Assembly: GCA_014898425.1 (NCBI GenBank)
Contig: RCSZ01000001.1
Span: 3,224,001-3,288,000, forward strand
Direction of reading: 5' to 3'
DNA length: 64,000 bases
Source: Botryotinia globosa
Taxonomy: Eukaryota; Ascomycota; Leotiomycetes; Helotiales; Sclerotiniaceae
The position numbers were made by a program, and so were the translations under genes. The number at the start of each line of letters is the position of its first letter. Within the stretch, counting starts at the first letter, position 1. Shown one piece after another: positions 46,272-56,464 of the stretch. The notes under the pieces are model-generated. The model worked only from the letters and a program-made list of their open reading frames with translations. It had not been told where the DNA came from and ran no database searches.

Positions 46272-48120
46272 ATGGCGCTCCCTAACATTACAGAAATCTT
46301 CCGCGCGAATATTCTGCTATGCTTCTCGGTGGTCGTCGTGCCTGTATGTCTATTTCCCTGCGCCATAACCACCACTTTTTCCTAATAATACACTATCATG
46401 TTACATAGCTCCTCCGTATTCCTCTACTCGCTTCTTCGCAGCATCTATAATCTGTCTTTCCATACACTTTCGTCCTACCCAGAACCGAAACTCGCGGCCA
46501 TCTCCAACATCTATACGCATATAATTGGTAAGATGAAGTTTCTAATCCTTTCATCGCAGACACCAGCCTCCTAAAAAACTCCAGGCTCACCGGAAATGGG
46601 CGTGGAAATCGAAGAAGTGTTGAAACATTATGGTAGACAATACAAATCCGAATTTCTTCTCGTTGATCCACTGCTTGATTATTCATGCATAGGCAATGTT
46701 GTCCGTATTGCCCGAATGAATTTGTATTTCTCACGCCATAGGCGGGAAAAGGTACGTATCAATAGACGTCACATCGATAGCAATCGTATCAAGCAGCTAG
46801 AAAAAAAATCAAGAAAAATCCAGATATCCACGCAACGCATGTTAAAAACCTCGAAAAATTTCTGCAAACAGATTTTGAAGATCTAGGAGAACATGGAGGA
46901 ATCTCCTTCGAGATCGATCCCGTCAAGCACCGCGACGTAGCCAGGAAACTTTCTCCCGCACTCAGCGCTCGAAATACTAAAGCCAAAGAAGCGATTTTGC
47001 ATAAACATGTTGATTTCTTTGTTGAGAAGATGATCGCGATGGGGGTGAGAGGGATGTTGAGTTGCGTTGGTGGGTAGATTGGTTGAGGATGGATGTGTAT
47101 GCGGATATGACATATAATTGACAGATGAATCAGATGAGAGATGGTAGGTAGTCTTTGCACCCTGTATGTTCCGCTATCCTAACACATCCATTATGAACAG
47201 GAAAGAATTCTCTCCTATTGAATGCGGTAATCAAAGTCAATCTATTTTTGACCATCCAAGCAGTATCCAAAAAGTTTCCTCTCCTCAGCCCACTCATGTA
47301 TTTCTTCATCCCCCCTCCGTCTGGCTCACCATGCCGCGGGTGTTGAAAATCAACAGCCAAGAAGTCCAATCCCTCGAACGCCGAGGAAAATCAGAACATC
47401 TCGATTACTTCGACCAGCTGATCCCAAGAGACATGCCAGCTCCCAGCAACCAGAAGCAAATCAACCATTTAGAACAAACAGCAGGCCAACTGTTAGTCGC
47501 AGGCTAGGAACCAATGTCAAACCAAATCTATTCCTCAATTTTCTTCCTGCTCAAAGAACCAAGCGTCTACAAATTCCTCCTCCACGAAATCCGGCGCACG
47601 TTCAAAAATTACAACGAGATCGCTCCCGATTCCGTAGCAAACATGAAATACCTAGACGCGTGCCTACAAAAACTTTCCGCATGCATCAAAACACCTCTGA
47701 TGGTCTTCCGCGCATGAGTCCGGGGGCCATCGTCGATGACAACTACATTCCACGCGGAGTAAGTAATTCTCCACATCCACATCCACACCCACATCATCAA
47801 CCATTTCCTCACCAAGACTCCCCAGGTAATCCGCCAAATCTGCCACTTGGCCGCAGCACGCAACGCACGCTACTTTACCGATGCACTTTCGTATTGTCCA
47901 CAGCGCTGACTTGCATCCCAGCAGCCAGAATACGATTGCAGATATGAGAACGATGATCCCAGGCTTTTCTACCATTCAATCAAGGGCCCAGAATGTATGT
48001 GTCCAGCCTCTGCCATTGCATGGACGCAGATGAAATTGTATCTCGCAAAGTTCTTGTCGACGTTTGATGTAGAGGCCGTGTCAGGTCAACATGTATCTTC
48101 CATTGAGATTTATCCGTTTA
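46272..48120 (+). pseudogene. Cytochrome P450 pseudogene
   Basis: Fragments of a fungal P450 lie in order on the plus strand but in changing frames with internal stops. A membrane anchor (MALPNITEIFRANILLCFSV) is followed by LRSIYNLSFHTLSSYPEPKL, VVRIA + PNEFVFLTP, FEIDPVKHRDVARKLSPALS and WLRMDVYADMTYN then stop then QMNQMRDG. Next comes PRVLKINSQEVQSLERRGKS, then TAGQLLVAG, TAG, EPMSNQIYSSIFFLLKEP (I-helix region). KYLDACLQ shifts frame to KTFRMH, so Lys replaces the Glu of the K-helix ExxR. LPRMSPGAIVDDNYIPRG follows, and finally FNQGPRM shifts to CPASAIAWTQMKLYLAKFL in the heme loop. At least three in-frame stops and several frameshifts are visible. Absolute P450 motifs are damaged, so no active enzyme is possible. 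Some junctions still look like introns (GGTAAG, GGTAGG), so decay is moderate. Confidence 0.9.
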
Positions 48121-48928
48121 CATCATGTGGAATACACCACAGTTGTGGGTTAGATTTCTACCGGTCAAGAGGGAAGAGGGTCGATGAGTCGCGCATCGCA
48201 GTGCAGATGTTCGCTGTGATATCTATCGATGAGTTATCTGTCAATATGTCCCACACTGTAGATATCACTACTCAATAAAAGGCAAGAGGGGTCGATTCTT
48301 CGTGCATTGCCCTCGTATATCTCATCGCTTACCAGAAGAGCTCAACTTGTTTCTTGAGCGATCTTTTCGAAGAATTGGAGGTTTAAAGCCAATAAGTCTT
48401 ACGAAACACATCACCCTGTGAACTTCAATAGACCCCTGTTTAGCTTCCTCTTTGAAACAAAATTTATTTGAATTTCGTTCCCACCATTTCTTGCCCCCAC
48501 CCCTAGCTCATTTCTCCTCGCTTTTTTCTTCAGTCCCCCTTTTCAAAGATCGCTACACCTCCACATCGCGTATTCTAAATCTCCCCCCCCCCCCCAATTT
48601 ATGCCCTCAACAACGAACGGTCAAATCAGAACATAATCCCGCTACTGTTGAAAGTAAAGGTACATCTACTGCAGCCAAATTGTTTCGCCAACATGGGCTT
48701 ATTTTCAAACGAAACAATGGACTTCCACTTATATTTCACCATCACACGTATTGCGCAAGAGACGGTTTTGCAGCTAATTTCAGTTTTGTATTTACTAATT
48801 TGAAACTACTCAAAACCAAGAACTTCCAAGAAACTCTGTCAGGATTCAACAAATTACTAACGCCAGTGAAAGTCAATCCCAGATACCACACTCCATAAAT
48901 TCCCATTCAATTGTATTTAACCTTGAGC
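48121..48928. other. Intergenic region
   Basis: Between the P450 remnant and the 3' end of the CPS gene. Includes a C13 run (48583-48595). The ORF 48452-48898 has no recognisable domain. Confidence 0.4.
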
Positions 48929-50400
48929 TTAAGCAGCGGCGGCAACTTGAGCCGGAGCGACACCAACACGCTCCTTCGACAAGATGTCTACAAGAAGAGG
49001 ATTTGGTCTGTTATCCTTGCCGGCTGGATAGACAGCTTGGTTCTTCTTGTAACGTTGAACGTTCTCAATGTACATGTCGAAAAGGTAAGAGGAATCCATT
49101 GGTCCTCCCTTGGCCTCAGGATGGAATTGTGTGGAGAAAATTGGACGGGTCTTGTGAATCATACCTATAGTCTGTTAGCTAGCATCCAGAAAAGGATTGT
49201 GGAAGACATTTACCTTCGTTGGATCCATCGTTCAAGTTGACAAAGTATTCCTTGAAATCGGATGGGAGAGTAGTCATGTCAACGGCATAACCGTGATTTT
49301 GACTGGTAATATGACATTGACCGGTGGTCAAATCAAGAGCTGGGATGTTGTGGGCACGGTTACCGTACTTGAGCTTGATGGTGCGGGCACCAGCTGCAAG
49401 AGCAAGCAATTGATGTCCAAGACAGATGCCGAAGACTGGTAGTTGGGATGACTCCATCAATCTAGTCAAATGGTAGACAGTCTCTTGACAATGAGTTGGG
49501 TCACCAGGTCCGTTGGAGATAAAGACACCATCGAAATGGTGGGCGACCTTGTGAATTGGGAAATCGTATGGGAAGACAGTAACGCTTGCGCCACGGCTGA
49601 CCAAACTTCTGAGAATGTTCTCCTTGACACCACAATCGATAACTGCGACGTGCATATCTCCATGGGCAGAGCTAACGTGGAATGGGGCCTTGGTGCTGAC
49701 TTTCTTGACCAAGTTGATTTGTTCAGGATCAACGAAAGCCTCATCTTGATCGGCATCATATTCTTCTCCAATGGTGATTCGAGCCAAGGAAGAACCTTCC
49801 TCTCTCAAGTAGGTGACAATAGCTCTGGTATCAACACCAGAAATGGCTGGTACACCCTCACGGGCACACCAGTCACTCAAACTTTCCACAGCGGTCCAAT
49901 GACTGTATTTCTCAGCATAATCTGCAACAACTACACCAACACATTGAATGTTTGGTGACTCGAAATATTTCAAAAGTCCGTGCTCATCTCTGGCAGATGA
50001 TGGAACACCATAGTTTCCGATCAAAGGTTGGGTGAAGACAAGAATTTGTCCACGGTAAGAGGGATCGGTCATGGATTCAGGGTACCCAACGAGGGATGTT
50101 GTGAACACGGCTTCACCAGAGATGTTGGACTTTGCGCCAAAAGATTTGCCGTGGAAGACTGGGCCATCCTGTCAAAGATCGTCAACTCGGAAATTTTTTC
50201 ACACGTCAACCGGTGGAACATACCCTGATTGTGAATGTAGCTCGGTCATGGGAGATTGGAGTAGCACGAGGACGGGTGTATGGCATGGCACGACCGGCAC
50301 TTCCTTCAACAGTAGCTAAGAATCTAGCTTGTTGTGCAACTCTTTGGATGCCATAGCCGGTTGGCTTAAAAGCTGCAGGCTTTACGAATCGGGAGAACAT
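48929..50400 (-). CDS. Carbamoyl-phosphate synthase, arginine-specific, small (glutaminase) subunit, mitochondrial
   Basis: Orthologue of yeast CPA1 and Neurospora arg-2. Three exons, 50400-50224, 50168-49214 and 49164-48929; 455 residues. It hydrolyses glutamine and passes ammonia to the large subunit to make carbamoyl phosphate for arginine synthesis. Residues 1 to about 35 form a mitochondrial presequence ([20 protein letters not shown]). The CPSase N-terminal domain follows ([28 protein letters not shown]). The class I glutaminase domain starts with [19 protein letters not shown] and has [23 protein letters not shown] with nucleophile Cys308, SQNHGYAVD, and [13 protein letters not shown] with the catalytic His/Glu. 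The length matches Neurospora arg-2. Expression is expected to be controlled by arginine through the upstream attenuator peptide. Confidence 0.96.
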
Positions 50401-50455
50401 GATTGTAGTTGTGTGTGTGTGTATAATTTAGGGCGGTAGGTTGGAGAAAGCTATT

Positions 50456-50831
50456 TCAGTTGACTGAAGCTTTCCAGATGTGATCTAGGAGACGGTGGTT
50501 AGAAATTTGGCCATGGCAAGTACTCGTTGGGAGGGGTCATGGATAGGATTGTGCGAACCTGAGATATAATCCTACAAGAACATGTTGTTAGCCAAATTGC
50601 TCTTGAATGATCAAGTTGCTGTAGATATTTTGATTGATGAAGAGTCATATCTTATGGGAGAGGATAGTAGAAGGTTTGGCTTCCACATTCAAGCCCAAAG
50701 ATAAGAGAATTGAGAATTCATGACATTTGACTCATCCTCATCCTCATCATCATTCATATGATGACATTCACAAGCAGAGACAAAGAAATAAAACATACCT
50801 GAGAAGTAAAAACTGACGAGCGACCACTCAT
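50456..50831 (-). CDS. Arginine attenuator peptide (AAP) upstream ORF, 24 residues, split by two introns
   Basis: Leader uORF of the CPS small-subunit gene. Exon 1, 50831-50799, codes MSGRSSVFTSQ and ends at CAG/GTATGT. Exon 2, 50571-50559, codes DYIS plus one base. Exon 3, 50484-50456, completes an Asp codon and codes DHIWKASVN then TGA. The total is 75 nt and exactly 24 residues, the length of the Neurospora arg-2 AAP. Asp12 and Trp19, the residues known to be needed for arginine-dependent ribosome stalling, are in place, as is the conserved DY-[LI]-SDH-[LI]-W core. Introns are 227 bp (50798-50572) and 74 bp (50558-50485). The AAP stop is 55 nt from the main ATG. In the known system, arginine makes the nascent AAP stall the ribosome at its stop codon, blocking initiation downstream and triggering mRNA decay. 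Confidence 0.93.
50728..50734. promoter_or_regulatory. TGACTCA site, GCN4/CPC1-type
   Basis: A perfect palindromic-type consensus for the general amino-acid control bZIP factor lies within the first leader intron of the CPS gene, between AAP exons 1 and 2. Arginine genes are classic targets of this factor. Binding here is inference. Confidence 0.5.
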
Positions 50832-51154
50832 ACGCGCGACTTTTCTATTCGTATCTGATAGATCAGTAGAAGGAAGAGTTTTGAAGATGTTGAGATGTAA
50901 ATGTTCAAAAGGAATTCAATGAAGTGGGAAGTTTAATAATTGTGGAGTTGTATTTTTGGTGTGAGTCTGACAGATGGATACAGATGGACACCTAGGTAGT
51001 ACGAAAGTCAAAAAGAGTTATCAAGTGGAAAAAAGGTTGAATCATTGAATGCCGCTTTGTTCTTTTTGGTTATGAAGCTAATGTTGTGTTGGAATTATTT
51101 GATTGGTCAATTGTGTGGGTTTGTCATCAAAAAAAAGAAAAGAAAAAAAAAGAA

Positions 51155-51252
51155 GTGAAGACCGAAAAGGGTAAGCGAATCGTGATGGAAGTGATGGAAG
51201 TGAAGACAGAAAAAGGTAAGCGAATCGTGATGGAAGTGAAGACAGAAAAGGA
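51155..51252 (+). repeat. Minisatellite, unit about 36-45 bp
   Basis: The unit GAAGTGAAGACCGAAAAGGG + TAAGCGAATCGTGATG begins at 51155 and recurs nearly exactly from 51199 after a 9-bp GAAGTGATG partial unit. A third partial copy (GAAGTGAAGACAGAAAAGG) ends the array. Confidence 0.85.
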
Positions 51253-52020
51253 AAGATTAGAAAGCCGATGACGGACTCCATAGTATGAAATCTTAAAAAG
51301 TAGTAGAAGAACCAAGAACCAATCAAAAACGCTAGAAGCTTGAATTATAATAAAACGCAATTCGATTTCTTAATACTTTGACACCCAAGCTGGAATTGAC
51401 CAATGAGATGATCTATATCACATCTTATCTTTCCCCTTCACACCAAGTTACCAACGTAGATAGATCCAGGAGAAGGGTGATAAAAGCAGCTTCCCGTTGA
51501 TGCCAAAAAGAGCAAGAGCTTCAACATACACTTTCTAGATTGATGGCTTGAATATCAATTTGTACGGAATAGGTGTGTACGGACGGATTGATGAGTGTTC
51601 CAAGGTTACCTACAAAGTACTATGTACCATTGATCATTGATCATTGATCAGGTGATCCATCCAATTGCGTACACAAACCCTTCCACACGTGACACATCCA
51701 TATTTCCATATTTCAATACAGACTCTGTACTCTGTAGATCTATCAATTACACTCTTGCACTCTTTGCCCCATCTCATTCCATCCACTCATTGATTGCTGA
51801 GCTGTCGCGTACTTACAAAGTACCTAGTACACCATTCAAGAAAATCAGGGGCTGAGAAAAGAAAAAGAAGAAAAAGAACCTGGAACCTCCACTTACCTTG
51901 GAACCCCGCCATGTGGCTGGGCGGGAGAGCAAAACGAATTAGGTCATCCATCCATACGAAATTGCGAATCCATTACCAAATTCTTCGTCTCTCGGGCATC
52001 TCTGGAACAACCTTGGAACA

Positions 52021-52045
52021 ACATACATACATACATACATACATA
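52021..52045 (+). repeat. (ACAT)n microsatellite
   Basis: About six units of a CATA/ACAT tetranucleotide, in the probable 3' flank of the SAP-domain gene. Confidence 0.9.
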
Positions 52046-52325
52046 CTCCCTAGGTATCCGAGTAACATTAATCTGCCGAGAACGAGAAGAAGAAATACTG
52101 TACTACCAAGAGTATGTACATGTAGTGGTCGTACAACATTGTTATTATCTCTACCACCCAACTAATCATAGGTACTAGGGATTGAGAATCACTTCGAGTA
52201 TTTTCTATCATTACAATCAAATCATCTTACAAATCGACGGGCAACAGCCCTTCGCATCTTCGGTGAAACTCTCTAGTTATGTATAGAGAACTTCACCTGT
52301 TAAAATCTTACTTCTCCTTTGCTTC

Positions 52326-54335
52326 TCAGTAACGTCTATCTTGATCCCGGGGTGGCCCTCTATAGCTGTCATAAGATCCTCTATCATAACCTCCATCGTA
52401 GCCTCCATCACCTCCCCTACCTCCATATCCGTACCCGCGACCACCGCCCCCACCTCTACCTTGGTAACGTCCTGGACGCTGATTTCTCGGTCCTCGATGG
52501 CCAGATGGAGGTCTGATACCCGCGAAGATTTCTTTTCCACGATCAACAAATCTGTCATGATCCTCAAATGTATATCTGTTGATGTCTTGTCCAGTATGAC
52601 GTAGAGTATCCTTAGTGGTAATGGCCGCAATCGCATCTAGTCGCCTATTGACCAATTCTTCTGATGCTGGCTGCCAGTACAGCGTTGGTTGTGTTGTAGT
52701 AGATTTGAAAAGCTCTGACAAGTTTCGTATAGGTGCAGTTCTTGGACCACCGAAGCTCCTAGGTCCAGATGGTGCTCCTTCGATACCCCTTGATGGCCCT
52801 GTCGGCGCCGAAAATGGAATTGATTGCTTTCTGGCAGACATCACTTGAGGATCCCCCGTAGCTTCCTGCAAGATAGCAGTAACTTGACGATCACCGTCAT
52901 TTTCAATCTCCTCATAGACTACCTCCCACTTTTTGGTGTTCCGCCCAGGGCCGGATGCTTGTTCTTGATCGATCCATTCCTTAACTTTTTCGTCTGGTAT
53001 GAAATCCACCCACAATGCTTTGCGATTGGGCTCATCAGGCCAGACACGATCGTGCATTACGCTGCGAACTCTTGCTGCGGCAGAGAGAGTTTTGAATTGA
53101 ACGAGCGCATGAGTACGGACGCGGTCGATGTGGAAATGTAAAATCGCATCTGGATCTGGATCACTGCCAGGTGGAGTAGCCAAAGTGGTGAGATAATCAT
53201 GAAGTCGAGATTCTTGAAGGGGTCGAACGAAGTTGCGGATATATAGAGCTGAAGTTGCAGGATGAATGGCGGGAGTAATTGGATTGTATGATCCTTCGTC
53301 CTCTATAGGCTCTTGCGAATAATGTCGCATTTCTGTATCATCATTCGATTTCTGTGGAGAGGAGAACAGATTTTTGAATCTCGAATCGCGTGGCCGTGAG
53401 ACTTCTGGTGAAGCTGTGACGAGTTCACCACGAGACTGAGGTTCTTCGATATCGATGTCCATTTTATTAGCTTCTTCCTCGTCTGTATTTGGAACTGCCT
53501 GTTCGACTATCACTTCTTCTTTAGAGTTATCGACAATCAAAGGTCCATCTTCACCCATTGTCACCTCCTTCGATTCAACGTCGACTTCGCCTGTGTCAAC
53601 CGCATTGTGTTTCTCCACCCATTCCGCATCCTCATTGGAAGTCGCAACTTCTTCGATACTGTCGCTTGGTCGAGCTCGTTTTCGAGAAATATCGGTGGTT
53701 GTAGGCGCTGGACTTTGCGATCTGCGTTTTCTCTTTTGTCGATCTTCAATCGCTTCTCGCGGTTCCACGGATAGCTCAGCAGAGCGATTACCTTCAGCTT
53801 GTTCGGGTGGTTGAGATGTAGCTTGCGAAGGAGGCAGAGAGAACTCTGTCGTATCTATCGGTTGTGCAGGTTGAATATTTCCCTCCTCCTTTGTTCCCTC
53901 TGAGGGGAGTTGATTATCATCTGTAGCAGAAGTTGACGTAGTCGCCGCCTCCTTCAAATCGACAGGCTCAATAGTCGGATCCGTTTGTTGCTCTGCGACA
54001 ATTTCAGGGGATGACGTTTGCAATTCACTATCTTGAGGAATTGTGCTTTCTTGCGATTCTTCTGTGTTGTCAGGTCTGGGCTCCGTACCAGGCTCGAAAG
54101 ATGTCTGTGTGGGTGAAATCGTATCTGGAGATGTAGAATCTGGGTTTATTTTGCTCGCATCATCCTGGATTGTCATGTCACTTTCCAACTCATTTTCGTT
54201 TTCTGCAGATATAAGTCGAGCGACAAGAGCAGGTTTGAGACCGGCTTGTGGAAGGCCTCGTTTCTTCAACTCTGCCTTCAGGTCAACGACCTTTAATTTA
54301 TTCCAATCAGTCATTGTAAATGGTGTGAAAGTCAA
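52326..54335 (-). CDS. SAP-domain RNA-binding protein, Acinus-like, with RGG tail
   Basis: One frame of 669 residues. The second Met (codon 8, at 54314, MTDWNKLKVVDL) is the likelier start, because the SAP motif begins there and the first seven residues add nothing. The SAP domain is KLKVVDLKAELKKRGLPQAG then LKPALVARLI. A long acidic, Ser/Thr/Glu-rich disordered region follows, with a basic patch RQKRKRRSQSP...RKRARP (nuclear localisation). An RRM-like fold lies at about 360-450 (SALYIRNFVRPLQESRLHDY, HFHIDRVRTHALVQF, ALWVDFIP). The motif PTLYWQPASEELVNRRLDAI near 550 resembles the RNPS1/SAP18-binding segment of Acinus. The C-terminus is an RGG/GGYGG tail. SAP + RRM + RSB order is that of Acinus, a splicing and exon-junction-associated scaffold (ASAP complex). 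Confidence 0.85.
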   Translation of the reverse strand: MTFTPFTMTDWNKLKVVDLKAELKKRGLPQAGLKPALVARLISAENENELESDMTIQDDASKINPDSTSPDTISPTQTSFEPGTEPRPDNTEESQESTIPQDSELQTSSPEIVAEQQTDPTIEPVDLKEAATTSTSATDDNQLPSEGTKEEGNIQPAQPIDTTEFSLPPSQATSQPPEQAEGNRSAELSVEPREAIEDRQKRKRRSQSPAPTTTDISRKRARPSDSIEEVATSNEDAEWVEKHNAVDTGEVDVESKEVTMGEDGPLIVDNSKEEVIVEQAVPNTDEEEANKMDIDIEEPQSRGELVTASPEVSRPRDSRFKNLFSSPQKSNDDTEMRHYSQEPIEDEGSYNPITPAIHPATSALYIRNFVRPLQESRLHDYLTTLATPPGSDPDPDAILHFHIDRVRTHALVQFKTLSAAARVRSVMHDRVWPDEPNRKALWVDFIPDEKVKEWIDQEQASGPGRNTKKWEVVYEEIENDGDRQVTAILQEATGDPQVMSARKQSIPFSAPTGPSRGIEGAPSGPRSFGGPRTAPIRNLSELFKSTTTQPTLYWQPASEELVNRRLDAIAAITTKDTLRHTGQDINRYTFEDHDRFVDRGKEIFAGIRPPSGHRGPRNQRPGRYQGRGGGGGRGYGYGGRGGDGGYDGGYDRGSYDSYRGPPRDQDRRY

Positions 54336-54790
54336 CTTAATAAATGCGCATTGCTGGAAAAGTCAATTGAAAATTGATTGATATTAAAATCAGAGAGTAA
54401 AATGGGTTTATGTAATTATGATCTTGATGAGATACTTTTCTTTCTTCAATCTGTTGTAGAATTAGAAATTGGATCCTGCAAACAATTTATCAAAGCCTGG
54501 AATCAAATTCAACGCGTCAGGATCACGTCTGATCCTCGCAAAATGATACGGAACTATCCGGACCATGCCACATGGATGAGGTCCGGTCCATTACCTAAGG
54601 TGGACAGGTAGTTTTGCCTTAATATCAAGGCTTCAAAAATTCTGGTCACATTTTGTTTTTCGTCCTTCGTCTTGAGTTGAGAAGTATTACCATCGACTTT
54701 GCGTAAACATCACAATATATACATACGAATTATAAGCTCTCCAAGTCTGGATTTTGTCTATTACATTTTGATTATATTTTAACTAGATAG
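54336..54790. other. Intergenic region upstream of the SAP gene
   Basis: Promoter of the SAP-domain gene (-) and 3' flank of the PTH11-like gene (-). An ORF on + (54378-54611) has no recognisable content. Confidence 0.4.
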
Positions 54791-56464
54791 CTATACTGCA
54801 TGCCTCCCTTGTTCTTGTTCGCTCGAACTGCCTCTCGACCCAGTTGCAGTGACGGCTGTCGTATTCTTGATACGATCTTCTCTGGGGTTTTTTTGCTCGG
54901 TCTTTACACTCACTTCCCTACTTTCCCATATTTCCAACCTATCACCAACAGTTAGTTCGTTTTCTAGGATGTGGACGACCGAATTTGAAAGATACAAATA
55001 TCTCACCTGAGACATGAAGGGCACAGGGAACCTACCCTATTGCTGAACCATCTTGTGCACTTCCGTGTATTATAACATCTCTACTTTCACTTCTATACAT
55101 CGAGTTGTCTTTTTTATTGCCGAATCTTGAACTGGTCGCATTGGTAAAGTATCTCTTCGGAGCCGCTCTGCTCTTTGACTTGGTACCTTCACTAGTTCCA
55201 GACCATGATCTCCAACCGAATAGTTTTCTTGCTAATGGCCAACACATTGGAATATTGCTCACAAACATCACAGTTGATGCTTCTCTTATATACCACTTTA
55301 TTAATTGATATTAGCGTTTTGAAGGCAAAGTAGTTGATTGAACTCACGTAGGTCCACACCACATCAAAAGGATTTACGAAGGAATAATATTTATTAGCTG
55401 AAGCAGATATGATGGCAAATATGCCAAGGGAGAAGACACTGATAAGAAGTGCTTTCCTAGATACACTGTTAGTAAGTCGCACAAACAAATGACAGACCAA
55501 ATGAAGATACGAACGCACTTCAGGGTAGGCAGCTGTGCCTTGATAACCATCGGCATCGGTAGAAACAACATCATGAGATCGGAACTGATGTTGAAAGTTG
55601 CGTTTACTATCAAGTGATGAAGGGCTGTTGAGCATTGTTCTGTATTCTTCATATTAGTCTACATTCTCGGAGGAAAAGATATTCCTTCGGACGAACCATT
55701 CGGAGTAGGGACTGCCCAATAGTTTGAGAATGGTCTACACCAAACCCCAAAATAAAGAACCTCCATGACTACCAAGCCTGTACCCACGTATATGGCGACT
55801 AGTTTTACAATGAGATTGTGGGGTTTGATACCCTGCCTATATCTTTCATCAATATAGCTAACATGCGTTGGGGAAAGGGACATACATCATCTGCATATAC
55901 ATCAACAACAAACAAGCTTTGCCACCCCAAATAGTCATGATCATTGACTGTTCCACTACGAGCACGAGCTTGCTGCCTTTCACACGAGATGCAATTGATT
56001 CAGGGGTGAGCTATTGAGCTTCTGTCAGCTCTCCAACCTGGAAGACTTTGGATTAGAACACCAACCAGTGGAATATCAGCTGGTGAAATGAGATTTGTAT
56101 TTAAATTGAATACAATGTTTATAGATACCATGAGCGTAGTGTAGAAGAGCTATGATGCGTGTTAGATTTAAAAAACTGACTTGAAATAGGCATCACTTAC
56201 CAACACAACGAGCATAACATAATCTTGTAGTTGGTAATTCTTTACCGACCCAAGTTGTAGCCATCTCGAAATACTGAGAAGAAGATTCGTTAGTTCTATT
56301 CGCAACCTGGTTCAGTTCTCACTGTGGTCGAGAAGACAGTGTCAACCTCAAATCACGGTGCACAAAATGCTACTGTGAATGTGTGATAAAACATACTATC
56401 TGAGGATGAGAATCAACACCACAAGCGGGAACCAAATCGCCGATTCCACCAATAGTGAGAGCAT
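54791..56464 (-). CDS. PTH11-like integral membrane protein (fungal rhodopsin-like 7TM domain)
   Basis: Eight exons were built: 56464-56397, 56273-56201, 56149-56066, 56010-55886, 55836-55697, 55639-55519, 55456-55348 and 55295 onward. Frame is kept at all junctions. The family sequence results: MLSLLVESAIWFPLVVLILI, RYISRWLQLGSVKNYQLQDY, VMLVVLLFYTTLMVSINIVF, LTPESIASRVKGSKLVLVVE, QSMIMTIWGGKACLLLMYMQ, KLVAIYVGTGLVVMEVLYFG with VWCRPFSNYW, FNISSDLMMLFLPMPMVIKA, ISVFSLGIFAIISASANKYY and WYIREASTVMFVSNIPMCWP. Exon 8 could end at stop 55032 (327 residues). The tail ENELTVGDRLEIWESREVSV, ending at 54791, has the LEIW signature of this family, so a ninth exon joined by an intron near 55045-54970 is more likely; its donor is uncertain. 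Same family as the 8157 gene but not a recent duplicate. Confidence 0.82.

Larger units (their letters stand above)
50832..52325. other. Intergenic region: CPS promoter, minisatellite, microsatellite
   Basis: Holds the CPS promoter, an A/G-rich minisatellite (51155-51252) and an (ACAT)n tract (about 52021-52045). No gene is supported. Confidence 0.5.

Noticed and set aside
48452..48898. 148-codon ORF between the P450 remnant and the CPS gene
   Set aside because: Runs through a C13 homopolymer, shows no domain, and overlaps the probable 3' flank of the CPS gene.
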